Shown here piece after piece: positions 26,449 to 34,293 of a stretch of DNA of 64,000 nt (position 1 is the stretch's first letter; every line of letters begins with the position of its first letter). Source of the DNA: Edaphobacillus lindanitolerans (GTDB taxonomy: Bacteria > Bacillota > Bacilli > Bacillales_A > Planococcaceae); assembly GCF_900156305.1 (NCBI RefSeq), contig NZ_FTPL01000001.1:372001-436000 (forward strand). The letters are read 5' to 3'. Position numbers and translations under genes: made by a program. The notes under the pieces are model-generated. The model ran no database searches and had not been told where the DNA came from. It was given only the letters and a program-made list of their open reading frames with translations.

Positions 26449-26937
26449 ATGGACGATAAACTTCTCAAAGACAGGATTGATGAACTCAATACGAGAGTGA
26501 GCGATCTCGAGCAGCTCATTGAGGACGCCAACATTCCGATCATCCCCTCGATTCTGCCAAACACCATCCTCATCCCGTTTGCAGGTGAACTGTCCCACGA
26601 CCGGCTCGACTTGTCCGTGGCCAAGATCCTTGATTATGCGTCGAATTCGCACACCGACTCGGCCATTATCGACTTCACTGCCATTTCCCTCAATATGCTG
26701 GACGAGCTGGAGGTGCTCGGCGAATTCATCGAAAAAATGACGGCTTCTCTCGCATTGATGGGGATTAAGGTAATCGTCGTCGGTATTTCCCCTCCTTTTG
26801 CACAGGTGCTGGTCAATTCCGGCCTTCCGTTCATCCAGCAGATCAAAGCATTTGCCACATTCAAAACCGCACTGGAGTATTTAATGAAGCTGAAGGGCCT
26901 GGCCCTCGTCAATATCAAAGACTTCAACCGGAAATAA
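26449..26937 (+). CDS. STAS-domain protein, RsbR-paralogue-like
   Basis: This 162-residue protein has a short predicted coiled coil (about residues 1-30: LKDRIDELNTRVSDLEQLIE) and one STAS domain (about 35-150) like the C-terminal half of RsbR stressosome proteins, with AIIDFTAISLNMLDELEVLG and GIKVIVVGISPPFAQVL. The Thr in IDFT could be the residue phosphorylated by an RsbT-type kinase. No rsbS, rsbT or rsbU neighbour is present, so it is an orphan. The N-terminal sensory globin-like domain of full RsbR is absent. TGAGG precedes the ATG. Confidence 0.82.
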   Translation: MDDKLLKDRIDELNTRVSDLEQLIEDANIPIIPSILPNTILIPFAGELSHDRLDLSVAKILDYASNSHTDSAIIDFTAISLNMLDELEVLGEFIEKMTASLALMGIKVIVVGISPPFAQVLVNSGLPFIQQIKAFATFKTALEYLMKLKGLALVNIKDFNRK

Positions 26938-26939
26938 CG

Positions 26940-26974
26940 AAATCCCCTCAGGCGTCTGTCTCCTGAGGGGATTT
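26940..26974. terminator. Bidirectional terminator between the STAS and TRAP genes
   Basis: AAATCCCCTCAGG, a 9-base loop and CCTGAGGGGATTT pair perfectly over 13 bp. Flanking T/A tracts let it serve both convergent genes. Confidence 0.9.
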
Positions 26975-26983
26975 TCGGTTTTA

Positions 26984-28999
26984 TCAGGCTGTTGCCATTT
27001 TTCCTTTGCTGCCCCGGCTCTTCGTCAAAATCTGGATGGTGATCAGGATGACGAAAAGAACGACGCCCAGAATATCGGTCATGCTTTCCGGGAAGATGAG
27101 CAGGATGCCGGCGGCCAGCGCCCCGATGCGTTCGAGCCAGTGGAGCTTCCGGTACCAGTACCCGACGGCTCCCGCGCCGATGGCGATCATTCCGACGAAT
27201 GCGGTTGCCGTCACCCAGACAATCTCGATGATGCTCGCGTCGATCATCAGCATGGCCGGGTTGTAGACAAACATATACGGAATGATGAACGCGGCAATGG
27301 CCAGTTTTGCGGCAGTGACGCCGGTCTTGATCGGATCGCCGCCGGAAATTCCGGACGCTGCAAATGCCGCAAGGGCAACAGGCGGAGTGATGTCCGCAAT
27401 GATGCCGAAATAGAAGACGAACAAGTGGGCAGACAGTGCCACGACCACCGGGACGGCGGCGCCTGCCGGTTCATCCATCATGAGCAGGGTGATGACGGCC
27501 GGAGCGGCGATTGTTGAAGTGATCACATAGTTGGCCGTCGTCGGCGAGCCCATCCCGAGGATGATGGCAGCCAGCATCGTGAAGAAAAGGGTCAGGATCA
27601 GGTGGCCGCCGGAAGCGGAGATGAGGCCGTTCGCCAGGCTGAGGCCAAGACCGGTCTTCACGACAACACCGACAATGATCCCGGCGCAGGCGGTGGCGGC
27701 AGCGACGGCGAGCGCCGTGCGCGCCCCGTCCACCAATGCATTGATCATATCCTTGAAGCCGAGACGGGTTTCTTTATCGAACGCACTCACCACGATCGTC
27801 AGGACAATCCCCCAGAGGGCCGCCTGCATCGTCGGAATGCCGATCAGAAGGAATACGATGATACCGAGGATCGGAAGCAGCAGATAGATTTTCTTGAACA
27901 CTTCCCTGCGGTCCGGCATCTCTTCATCGGTCAATCCCGACAGGCCGATGCGCTTCGCTTCAAAGTGGGTCATGATCCAGATTCCTGCAAAGTAAAGGAT
28001 GGCCGGGATGGCCGCTGCCTTGGCGATCTCCCAGTATGTGATCCCGCCGATGAACTCCACCATCAGGAAGGCGGCCGCCCCCATGATCGGCGGCATGAGC
28101 TGGCCCCCTGTGGAGGCGGAGGCCTCGACGGCACCCGCGAATTCCTTGCGGTAGCCGAGCTTCTTCATCATCGGGATCGTGTAGGAGCCCGAGGTGACGA
28201 CGTTCGCGACCGAACTGCCGGAAATCGTTCCCTGCAGGGCACTCGAGAAGATGGCGACCTTGGCCGGACCGCCGGTGAGCTTGCCCGCAATCGCAACGGC
28301 AAGATCATTGAAATACTGGCCGACGCCGGTCTTGACGAGAAATGCGCCGAACAGGAGGAACACGAAAATGAACGTAGCCGATACGCTGATCGGCGTCCCG
28401 AGCACCCCGTCGGTCGTGTAGAACAGTAGCTGGGTGATGGCCGTCAGATCCTGCCCGCGATGGGCGAGGAAGCTCGGAAAGTAAGGCCCGAAGAACGCAT
28501 AGACGACAAATGCGGACGCAATGATCGTAATCGGGAGGCCGACTGCACGTCTGGCCGCTTCCATCGTCAGAAGGACGGCCAGGATTCCGACGATCAGATC
28601 CAGGTCCGTCATCCGTCCCACCCGCAGGACAAGGTCTCCGTAGTTAAGCGGCCAGTACAGCCCGACTCCTACGGACAGCAGCGAAAGGATGATGTCATAG
28701 AACGGCACTTTGTCCCTCTTGGCTGTTTTCTTGCGGAACGGGAACAGCAGAAAGATCAGCGCCAATGCAAAGCCCAGGTGGATCGAACGCTGGATATATG
28801 CCGTGTACTGGCCAAATATCGCGGTATACAGCTGGAAGAGGGAGAATGCAAGCAGGCCGAAGAAGACCACTTTCTTCATGATCCCGACAAGGTCGCGCGT
28901 GTTGGCTTCCGGGTCGTATTTCTTCAGCAGTTCCTGTTGCTCCTCCTCGGACAGCTGCCCGTCGGCAGGAGTGTTGAGCGGTTCTTTGTTATCCGCCAT
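26984..28999 (-). CDS. TRAP transporter fused permease (TAXI type, 4TM/12TM)
   Basis: This 671-residue membrane protein combines the small (DctQ-like) and large (DctM-like) TRAP permease subunits. Hydrophobic segments start at about residue 45, with signature SGSSVANVVTSGSYTIPMMK, SASTGGQLMPPIMGAAAFLM and LGMGSPTTANYVITS. It imports an organic acid or similar solute with sodium. The gene overlaps the end of the DUF1850 gene by 11 bases and belongs to the TAXI operon. Substrate is unknown; TAXI systems are often linked to dicarboxylate or glutamate-type substrates. Confidence 0.9.
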   Translation of the reverse strand: MADNKEPLNTPADGQLSEEEQQELLKKYDPEANTRDLVGIMKKVVFFGLLAFSLFQLYTAIFGQYTAYIQRSIHLGFALALIFLLFPFRKKTAKRDKVPFYDIILSLLSVGVGLYWPLNYGDLVLRVGRMTDLDLIVGILAVLLTMEAARRAVGLPITIIASAFVVYAFFGPYFPSFLAHRGQDLTAITQLLFYTTDGVLGTPISVSATFIFVFLLFGAFLVKTGVGQYFNDLAVAIAGKLTGGPAKVAIFSSALQGTISGSSVANVVTSGSYTIPMMKKLGYRKEFAGAVEASASTGGQLMPPIMGAAAFLMVEFIGGITYWEIAKAAAIPAILYFAGIWIMTHFEAKRIGLSGLTDEEMPDRREVFKKIYLLLPILGIIVFLLIGIPTMQAALWGIVLTIVVSAFDKETRLGFKDMINALVDGARTALAVAAATACAGIIVGVVVKTGLGLSLANGLISASGGHLILTLFFTMLAAIILGMGSPTTANYVITSTIAAPAVITLLMMDEPAGAAVPVVVALSAHLFVFYFGIIADITPPVALAAFAASGISGGDPIKTGVTAAKLAIAAFIIPYMFVYNPAMLMIDASIIEIVWVTATAFVGMIAIGAGAVGYWYRKLHWLERIGALAAGILLIFPESMTDILGVVLFVILITIQILTKSRGSKGKMATA

Positions 29000-29501
29000 T
29001 CATGTTCATTCCTTTCATCAGTTCGAACAGGGAAAGCTTCCGGATTCTAAAATCATATGCTTTTCCCCGCTGCAACTTTTCTTTCAGGTCATAGTTCCGG
29101 CCGCCATGGCGAAACTCCAGGTCCGCATCAATGTCGGCAATAAGCAGGACGAATGAGTCAAGGACCTTGTCGTCATACTCAAGGACATACTTCCCGCCCT
29201 TCTCCGAGAAGGTCTCGCCTTCCTCGGCGTGTCCGGGAAGGCCGATTGCCAGGTCTTCATACTCCATCCTGGCGAGCCGGATCTTCCCGTCATCCGTCAC
29301 CGCGTAGGTCTCCACCACGTCGGAGAGGTGGATGGAATGCGTGTACCGGATGACAAAATTCCGGTTGCCGTCAACCCGTATGTAATGGACCGCGGGCTCA
29401 TCCGCCCTTGTCTCCGTAAACGTGAACGTTTCGGCCAGCGGGACAAACAGCAGACAGGCAAACAGGAGAACACCGGAAGCGGCAAGCAGAGCTCTGCGCA
29501 T
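28989..29501 (-). CDS. DUF1850 protein, TRAP-associated
   Basis: This 170-residue protein has an N-terminal membrane anchor or uncleaved signal (ALLAASGVLLFACLLFVPLA) and an extracytoplasmic domain with RYTHSIHLSDVVETYAVTDD, the conserved core of DUF1850. Such proteins are encoded between the solute-binding protein and fused permease of TAXI-TRAP operons, as here, and probably assist the transporter. The stop overlaps the permease start. Confidence 0.85.
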   Translation of the reverse strand: MRRALLAASGVLLFACLLFVPLAETFTFTETRADEPAVHYIRVDGNRNFVIRYTHSIHLSDVVETYAVTDDGKIRLARMEYEDLAIGLPGHAEEGETFSEKGGKYVLEYDDKVLDSFVLLIADIDADLEFRHGGRNYDLKEKLQRGKAYDFRIRKLSLFELMKGMNMNGG

Positions 29502-29538
29502 GTCTCCCCCTCCTGTCGGTCCGATTAAAGAGAAATGA

Positions 29539-29563
29539 AGCGATGAAGCACGGCTTCATCGCT
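29539..29563 (-). terminator. Intra-operon hairpin after the TAXI binding-protein gene
   Basis: AGCGATGAAGC, loop ACG, GCTTCATCGCT: a perfect 11-bp stem with only a weak T tract after it (TCATTTCTCTTT). It is better read as a transcript stabiliser or partial terminator that favours binding-protein expression over the membrane genes. Confidence 0.65.
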
Positions 29564-29593
29564 CCACTTCCTTTTTGGCAGTTCCTGGATCAC

Positions 29594-30595
29594 TTACTTG
29601 CCGTTCGCTTCATCGAAATAGCGCTGGGCGCCTTCGTGTACCGGAATGCCGATGCCCTCGAGGCCTTTTTCCTTGCTGATGAGCGCACCTTTGGCGTGCG
29701 TGATCTTGTCCGTGTTTTCATAGATGGCTTTCGTGATGTCATAGACCACGTCATCCGGGATGTCGTTCTGGATAACGAGCATGGCACCGACGGATACCGT
29801 CGGAACATCCTGTTCCAGGCCGTACGTGCCGGCTTCGATCGTATCTTTTGCGTAGTACGGGTATTTCTCGATCAGTTCATCCGCCTTGTCTTCCTCAACC
29901 GGAACAATGTTCACCTTTGCCACCGCATTGAGTGCTTCCACAGCACCCGTCGGTGTCCCGGAGGTGATGAAGGCCGCATCGATCTGGCCCGACTGGAGGC
30001 TCTCCTGGGATTCGCCGAAGTCGAGGTTCTGGGCTTTGATGTCATCCATGGTCAGTCCGTGGATCTCCAGAAGCTGTTCCGCGTTGGCATATGTTCCGGA
30101 TCCCGGCGCACCGACAGAAACTTTTTTGCCTTTCAGGTCGTCAAAAGTCTTGATGCCGGATTTGTCCGTCGTCACAAGCTGGATCGTCTCCGGATAGAGG
30201 GATCCGATTGCGGATACGGAATCGATCGCACCGTCTTTCTCGAACATGAGCTCTCCCTTGTTGGCATAGTAGGCGATGTCCGTCTGGACGAACGCGATCT
30301 CCGCCGTCCCGTCCTGAAGTGCCGTCATGTTGGCGGCAGATGCCTGGGAACTCTCGGCAGTTGTCTTGATGCCCGTTTCATCCGTGATGAACTCGGCAAA
30401 TGATCCCCCGAGCGGGTAGTAGGTCCCCTGTGTGCCGCCTGTCAGAATACTGAGGAATTTGATATCGCTTTCTTTTTTGCCGCCGTCATCCCCCGAATTT
30501 CCTTCTGCACTGTCGCCTCCGCCTTCACCGCAGGCCGCCATCACGAAAAGTGCCAGGATGCTGAGAATGGCCAAGAATCGGAATCGTTTCTTCAT
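29594..30595 (-). CDS. TAXI-family TRAP solute-binding lipoprotein
   Basis: This 333-residue lipoprotein has lipobox MAAC with Cys at about residue 22, then an Asp/Gly/Ser linker and the TAXI domain starting SILTGGTQGTYYPLGGSFAE. Other conserved stretches are QTDIAYYANKG, VSVGAPGSGTYANAEQLLEI and FITSGTPTGAV. It captures the substrate and hands it to the permease. ATG 30595 follows GGGGAGGACC. It is the first gene of the operon, behind a promoter with a cre site. Confidence 0.93.
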   Translation of the reverse strand: MKKRFRFLAILSILALFVMAACGEGGGDSAEGNSGDDGGKKESDIKFLSILTGGTQGTYYPLGGSFAEFITDETGIKTTAESSQASAANMTALQDGTAEIAFVQTDIAYYANKGELMFEKDGAIDSVSAIGSLYPETIQLVTTDKSGIKTFDDLKGKKVSVGAPGSGTYANAEQLLEIHGLTMDDIKAQNLDFGESQESLQSGQIDAAFITSGTPTGAVEALNAVAKVNIVPVEEDKADELIEKYPYYAKDTIEAGTYGLEQDVPTVSVGAMLVIQNDIPDDVVYDITKAIYENTDKITHAKGALISKEKGLEGIGIPVHEGAQRYFDEANGK

Positions 30596-30623
30596 CGTTT
30601 GGTCCTCCCCTTTTCTCTGTTTT

Positions 30624-30638
30624 TTGAAAACGCTTCCT
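30624..30638 (-). promoter_or_regulatory. cre site (CcpA operator) of the TAXI-TRAP operon
   Basis: The plus strand TTGAAAACGCTTCCT fits the degenerate cre pattern WTGNAANCGNWNNCW at every position. On the minus strand it reads AGGAAGCGTTTTCAA. It lies at the predicted transcription start, where CcpA binding normally represses, so the transporter is probably under carbon catabolite repression. Confidence 0.65.
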
Positions 30639-30641
30639 CCT

Positions 30642-30672
30642 ATTCTACCATGATGATTCATTCAGGTGTCAA
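30642..30672 (-). promoter_or_regulatory. Promoter of the TAXI-TRAP operon
   Basis: Minus strand: TTGACA, 19 bases, then TAGAAT preceded by TG-G (extended -10). The long spacer is offset by the extended element. Confidence 0.5.
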
Positions 30673-30766
30673 TGTTTTTAGAAAATAACGGGTTAATCAA
30701 TAAATCCATGACTCTCATTATATGGGGAGTGGAGATCGGTTCAGGCAATCCCCGAAGGGCGGATCC

Positions 30767-31351
30767 TCAAAACTCCGCCCCGTCGATTTCCGTTTCGGGT
30801 GCAGTTTCTTCCGGCGGCAGGTTCCTGAATGACTCTCCCTGCTCTTCGAGGTCACGGGTCCGGTGGGCGATCCTTGAAGAGGCGCATGCTGCGACGCTGG
30901 CGACCAGGTCATCGAGAAACGTGTGTACGCCGATCCCTTTTTTCGTGTCCAGGTCATTGATGACCCCGATCTTGTTTTTGTCCAGATGCCCGAATGTCGT
31001 GACGGCGATGCTGCCGTATGTGTATACGGCACCGAGTGCGATGGTTTCATCCACGCCGAACAGGCCTTCGTCGGAAGTGACGATCTGCTTGAGCGGCTCG
31101 GACAGCAGCCCTTTCTCCGCCAGCTCGTCAAGTTCAATCCCGACAAGAAGCGCATGCTGGACTTCACGTTTCTTCAGGACGCTCTCAACCGATTCCGTGC
31201 AGTGGGCAAGTTCCAGCCCGTCATTGTATGGCGCCTGCATCTCATAGACAATTTTGGCGATGGCCTCGATGGAGACCCCGCGGCGCTCCAGCGCGTCCTT
31301 TGCGGCTTTGGTGACGACATCGGACGGCACAATCTTGGTAGGGTCGAACAT
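30767..31351 (-). CDS. yutG: Phosphatidylglycerophosphatase A-like protein (YutG family)
   Basis: This 194-residue protein matches the soluble PgpA-like YutG family of Bacilli, with the DETIALGAVYTYGSIAVTTF helix segment, DLDTKKGIGVHTFLDDLVAS and RGVSIEAIAKIVYEMQ. E. coli PgpA dephosphorylates phosphatidylglycerophosphate, but the Bacillus family is shorter and its substrate is not established. ATG 31351 is preferred over 31357 because AAAGGGG spacing is better. It is a leftward single gene, divergent from yjcH. Confidence 0.8.
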   Translation of the reverse strand: MFDPTKIVPSDVVTKAAKDALERRGVSIEAIAKIVYEMQAPYNDGLELAHCTESVESVLKKREVQHALLVGIELDELAEKGLLSEPLKQIVTSDEGLFGVDETIALGAVYTYGSIAVTTFGHLDKNKIGVINDLDTKKGIGVHTFLDDLVASVAACASSRIAHRTRDLEEQGESFRNLPPEETAPETEIDGAEF

Positions 31352-31453
31352 GATCATTTCCCCTTTCGTAGTGGACGATGCCCACATTATACCCATTCTA
31401 TCCGTTATGCTACAATGCGTGTACAGCATTTCACCCAACAGGAGGGCCCGGCC

Positions 31454-32176
31454 TTGAAAAATGGACGCATCAACGAACTCAACCTATACAGCAGCTCACT
31501 GGGCGAAGACATGGAATTGCTCGTCTACCTGCCGGAAGATTACTCCCCGCTCTATAAATACTCGGTCCTGATCGCTTCCGACGGAAAAGATTATTTTCAG
31601 TACGGGCGGCTGTCCCGCCTGCTTGAACGCCTGCGGAAAGAACAGGCGATCGACCGGACCATCGTTGTCGGGATCCCCTACAAGAGTGTCGGCGAACGCC
31701 GCAGGATGTATCATCCCGACGGGGACCGGAATGCAGATTACATCCGGTTCCTGGCACATGAGCTCGTCCCGTACATAGACGAAAAGTTCCCCACTTATCA
31801 AATGGGGGCCGGCCGTGTCCTCATCGGGGATTCCCTGGCCGCGACGGTCTCCCTCATGACCGCCTGCAAGTACCCGAACATCTTCGGAACGGCAGTCTGC
31901 CAGTCGCCGTATGTCGACAGCACGGTGATGGCCGCAGTGGAAGGCGTCACGGATCCATACTGTCTGGACATCTATCAGGTGATCGGCACGGGAGAGACCG
32001 AAGTGAAGACGACATCCGACGGCATCCGGGATTTCCTTGCCCCGAACCGCGAATTAAGGAATTTGATCGAGAAAAAAGGGTTTTCCTCGTTCTATGAAGA
32101 ATTTAACGGTGAGCACACTTGGAAGTATTGGCAGCAGGACTTGGAGCGCGCAATCCGATTCGCGCTCGGAGACTGA
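31454..32176 (+). CDS. yjcH: Esterase-fold protein YjcH-like
   Basis: This 240-residue alpha/beta hydrolase of the enterochelin-esterase (esterase D-like) family has strand SVLIASDGKDYFQYGRLSRL, nucleophile elbow GDSLAA (Ser about residue 122) and C-terminal His in GEHTWKYW. It starts at TTG 31454, 10 bases after CAGGAGGG; the frame has no nearby ATG with a site. It is first in a yjcH-yjcG-yjcF trio that also occurs in B. subtilis. The reaction is unknown. Confidence 0.83.
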   Translation: MKNGRINELNLYSSSLGEDMELLVYLPEDYSPLYKYSVLIASDGKDYFQYGRLSRLLERLRKEQAIDRTIVVGIPYKSVGERRRMYHPDGDRNADYIRFLAHELVPYIDEKFPTYQMGAGRVLIGDSLAATVSLMTACKYPNIFGTAVCQSPYVDSTVMAAVEGVTDPYCLDIYQVIGTGETEVKTTSDGIRDFLAPNRELRNLIEKKGFSSFYEEFNGEHTWKYWQQDLERAIRFALGD

Positions 32177-32242
32177 GCCGATACACTATCCTCGCGCTTT
32201 CTGATATTCTTAATTATGAAAACACAACTGGGAGGTAATCGC

Positions 32243-32758
32243 ATGAAATACGGCATCGTCGCTTTTCCATCCAAAGAACTGCAAGATCAGGCAAACGCCT
32301 ACCGGAAGCGCTATGATCCACACTACGCGCTCATTCCGCCGCATATGACGATCATCGGACCATTCGAGATCGAAGGCAAGTCCATGAAGGAAGCCTCGGA
32401 CGAACTCCTCAAGGTGGCTTCCGAGCATAAGCCGTTTGAGCTGAACGTGACAAAAGTCAGCACTTTCGCCCCGGTCACGAATGCCATCTACTATAAAGTC
32501 GAACCGAACGATGACATTCTGGCACTGCGCGAGGCACTTTCGCTCGACTTCATCTCAAACGAAGAATCACACCAGTATGTCCCGCACATCACGATTGCCC
32601 AGAAGATGTCGTCCGGAGAACACGACGACGTCATCGGCCAGATCAAGATGGCCGGCATGGAGCATACTGAAACGATCGACCGTGTCCACCTTCTTTACCA
32701 GCTCGAGAACGGGATGTGGACCGTATACGAAACGTTCACCCTGTCGGGGGGCCGGTAA
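32243..32758 (+). CDS. yjcG: 2H phosphoesterase / RNA-ligase-like protein YjcG
   Basis: This 171-residue protein of the two-histidine phosphoesterase superfamily has both catalytic motifs, HMTIIGPF (about residues 34-41) and HITIAQKM (about 115-122). Length equals B. subtilis YjcG. The family cleaves 2',3'-cyclic phosphates or ligates RNA ends; the in vivo substrate of YjcG is unknown. GGGAGGTAATCGC precedes the ATG at 32243; an in-frame ATG 9 codons upstream lacks a site. Confidence 0.88.
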   Translation: MKYGIVAFPSKELQDQANAYRKRYDPHYALIPPHMTIIGPFEIEGKSMKEASDELLKVASEHKPFELNVTKVSTFAPVTNAIYYKVEPNDDILALREALSLDFISNEESHQYVPHITIAQKMSSGEHDDVIGQIKMAGMEHTETIDRVHLLYQLENGMWTVYETFTLSGGR

Positions 32759-32761
32759 GCG

Positions 32762-33229
32762 TTGGTCAGCCTGAAGCTTGCATCCACCGACAAAGAGCGG
32801 GAGGATGCCTTCGCCGTGCGGCGCACCGTTTTCGTCGAAGAACAGGGAGTTCCGCTTCACATCGAGCTGGATGAAGGCGACGAAACGGCTGTCCATTTCA
32901 TTGCCTATGACGGTGACCGTCCGATTGCGGCCGGCCGGATCCGGGAAATCGGAGAAGGCACCGGCAAGGTCGAGCGTGTATGCGTCCTGCCGGAATACCG
33001 CGGGCAGCGGCTCGGGCAGCGGATGATGGTCATGCTCGAAGACCATGCCCGCGAGGCCGGCCTCAGCACGATCCGGCTGAACGCCCAGTCCCATGCACAG
33101 GATTTTTACACGAAGATCGGTTACTCGGTCACTTCTCCTGAGTTCCTGGATGCAGGCATTCCGCATCGGGCAATGGAAAAGTCGCTGGTGCCCATGGAAA
33201 ATTCCACGCATGCCGCGACAGATGAATAA
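32762..33229 (+). CDS. yjcF: GNAT acetyltransferase YjcF-like
   Basis: This 155-residue GNAT enzyme has VERVCVLPEYRGQRLGQRMM holding the acetyl-CoA pyrophosphate loop (Q/R-x-x-G-x-G/A type, YRGQRLGQ) and C-terminal IRLNAQSHAQDFYTKIGY. It starts at TTG 32762, three bases after the yjcG stop, so it is co-transcribed and probably coupled. The acceptor substrate is unknown. Confidence 0.85.
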   Translation: MVSLKLASTDKEREDAFAVRRTVFVEEQGVPLHIELDEGDETAVHFIAYDGDRPIAAGRIREIGEGTGKVERVCVLPEYRGQRLGQRMMVMLEDHAREAGLSTIRLNAQSHAQDFYTKIGYSVTSPEFLDAGIPHRAMEKSLVPMENSTHAATDE

Positions 33230-33237
33230 GTCAATGA

Positions 33238-33272
33238 AAAAATTCCGCCGGGATCTGATCCCGAGCGGAATT
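33238..33272. terminator. Bidirectional terminator between yjcF and spoVIF
   Basis: AAAAATTCCGC plus CGGG pairs with CCCG plus GCGGAATTTTT, with one-base bulges, giving A and T tracts on both sides. It serves the convergent genes. Confidence 0.8.
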
Positions 33273-33278
33273 TTTGTG

Positions 33279-33533
33279 TCAGCCTTTGTCGATCATGCGC
33301 TGGATGTCCCCGACATTCAAGGAGTTCCCGCTCTTCAGGATCGACTCGGCAATCTGGTCTTCAAGCTGCTTGGAAACATCTTTCCTCGCCAGCTTCCCGA
33401 CCTTTCGGATGATTTTTCTCACTTGCCGCTCATCCTGGAAGTTGGCATGCTGGATTGCATTGGCAAGCGCGAACAATTCATCCATCGCAACACCGGTCTT
33501 GTTTTCAATTTTCCGGAAAAGCGACTCGTTCAT
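33279..33533 (-). CDS. spoVIF: Stage VI sporulation protein F
   Basis: This 84-residue protein matches SpoVIF (YjcC) of B. subtilis, which is needed for coat assembly in the mother cell. The sequence is helical with KTGVAMDELFALANAIQHAN and QVRKIIRKVGKLARKDVSKQ. In B. subtilis it lies in the same yjc neighbourhood. It is probably co-transcribed with the YjcZ gene 12 bases upstream. Confidence 0.9.
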   Translation of the reverse strand: MNESLFRKIENKTGVAMDELFALANAIQHANFQDERQVRKIIRKVGKLARKDVSKQLEDQIAESILKSGNSLNVGDIQRMIDKG

Positions 33534-33545
33534 CCTGTTGCCTCC

Positions 33546-33716
33546 TTAGCAATTCGTATAGCTCTTCCCGACGATGATGAGCAGGATAAACAGGATGACG
33601 ATCAAGACGAACATGGAACCTCCATAACGCCCGCCATAGCCGCCACCGCCGTAGCCGCCGCCGCCGCAGCCCCAGCCGCCGCCGAAGCCACCGCCGCCAT
33701 AACCGTAGCCGAACAT
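33546..33716 (-). CDS. YjcZ-family small sporulation protein
   Basis: This 56-residue protein has an N-terminal half of Gly, Tyr and Phe repeats (MFGYGYGGGGFGGGWGCGGG and more) and a C-terminal hydrophobic helix (MFVLIVILFILLIIVGKSY). This is the YjcZ/YrzL-type sporulation family seen in many Bacilli. AAAGGAGGG lies 7 bases before the ATG. A sigma-K-like -10 sits 27-35 bases upstream. The family is spore-associated, but no molecular role is known. Confidence 0.85.
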   Translation of the reverse strand: MFGYGYGGGGFGGGWGCGGGGYGGGGYGGRYGGSMFVLIVILFILLIIVGKSYTNC

Positions 33717-33742
33717 CGCATTCCCTCCTTTCCTGTTCCGTG

Positions 33743-33751
33743 TAGTGTATG
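33743..33751 (-). promoter_or_regulatory. Possible sigma-K -10 of the YjcZ-spoVIF pair
   Basis: The minus strand reads CATACACTA, matching the sigma-K -10 pattern CATANNNTA. The -35 (AC core) is not at ideal spacing, so the call rests on the -10 and on gene function. Confidence 0.4.
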
Positions 33752-33898
33752 CGCATCCCGACAGGTCGGCTGGTTATTCGCCCGGTTTGGATTTCCCTTC
33801 CGTTCGGCCCGTGCGGCTTCGTCCAACGCCCGCAGATCCCGGGGTTATGTTCACTTTATGCACCGCCGGACGCAGATGCTCCCCATGGACAACAAGAA

Positions 33899-33931
33899 AA
33901 AGCAAGCACCGGGGATCCCGCTGCTTGCTTT
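33899..33931 (-). terminator. Terminator of the spoVA operon
   Basis: AAAGCAAGCA, a 13-base loop and TGCTTGCTTT form a 10-bp stem with a T run on the minus strand. It overlaps the last codon region of spoVAE. Confidence 0.75.
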
Positions 33932-34293
33932 TATGGCCGTCCTTTCGAACGGAAGATGAGAGAGGCGATGAACCCGAACAGGATGGCGGCGCTGATGCCG
34001 GAACTCGTCACTTCGAACATGCCGGTGATGACACCGATGATCCCATGCTCTTCCGCTTCACGGAGTGCACCGTGCGTCAGGGAGTTGCCGAACGAGGTGA
34101 TCGGGACGGTGGCCCCTGCACCGGCGAAATCGATGAGCGGCTCATAAAGCCCGAGTCCGTCAAGAACGGCACCTGCGACGACGAGAATGCTGAGTGTATG
34201 GCCCGGCGTCAGGTTCGCCACGTCGAACAGAAGTTGTCCGATCACACAGATGAGGCCCCCCACGATGAACGCGAGGATGAACGAAGAAATCAT
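33931..34293 (-). CDS. spoVAE: Stage V sporulation protein AE (SpoVAEb type)
   Basis: This 120-residue membrane protein has four hydrophobic segments and GALREAEEHGIIGVITGMFE, matching SpoVAEb. It is part of the SpoVA channel that moves Ca-dipicolinate into the forespore and out at germination. The ATG at 34293 overlaps the spoVAD stop by 4 bases and has GGGGGGCGAATC upstream. Confidence 0.92.
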   Translation of the reverse strand: MISSFILAFIVGGLICVIGQLLFDVANLTPGHTLSILVVAGAVLDGLGLYEPLIDFAGAGATVPITSFGNSLTHGALREAEEHGIIGVITGMFEVTSSGISAAILFGFIASLIFRSKGRP

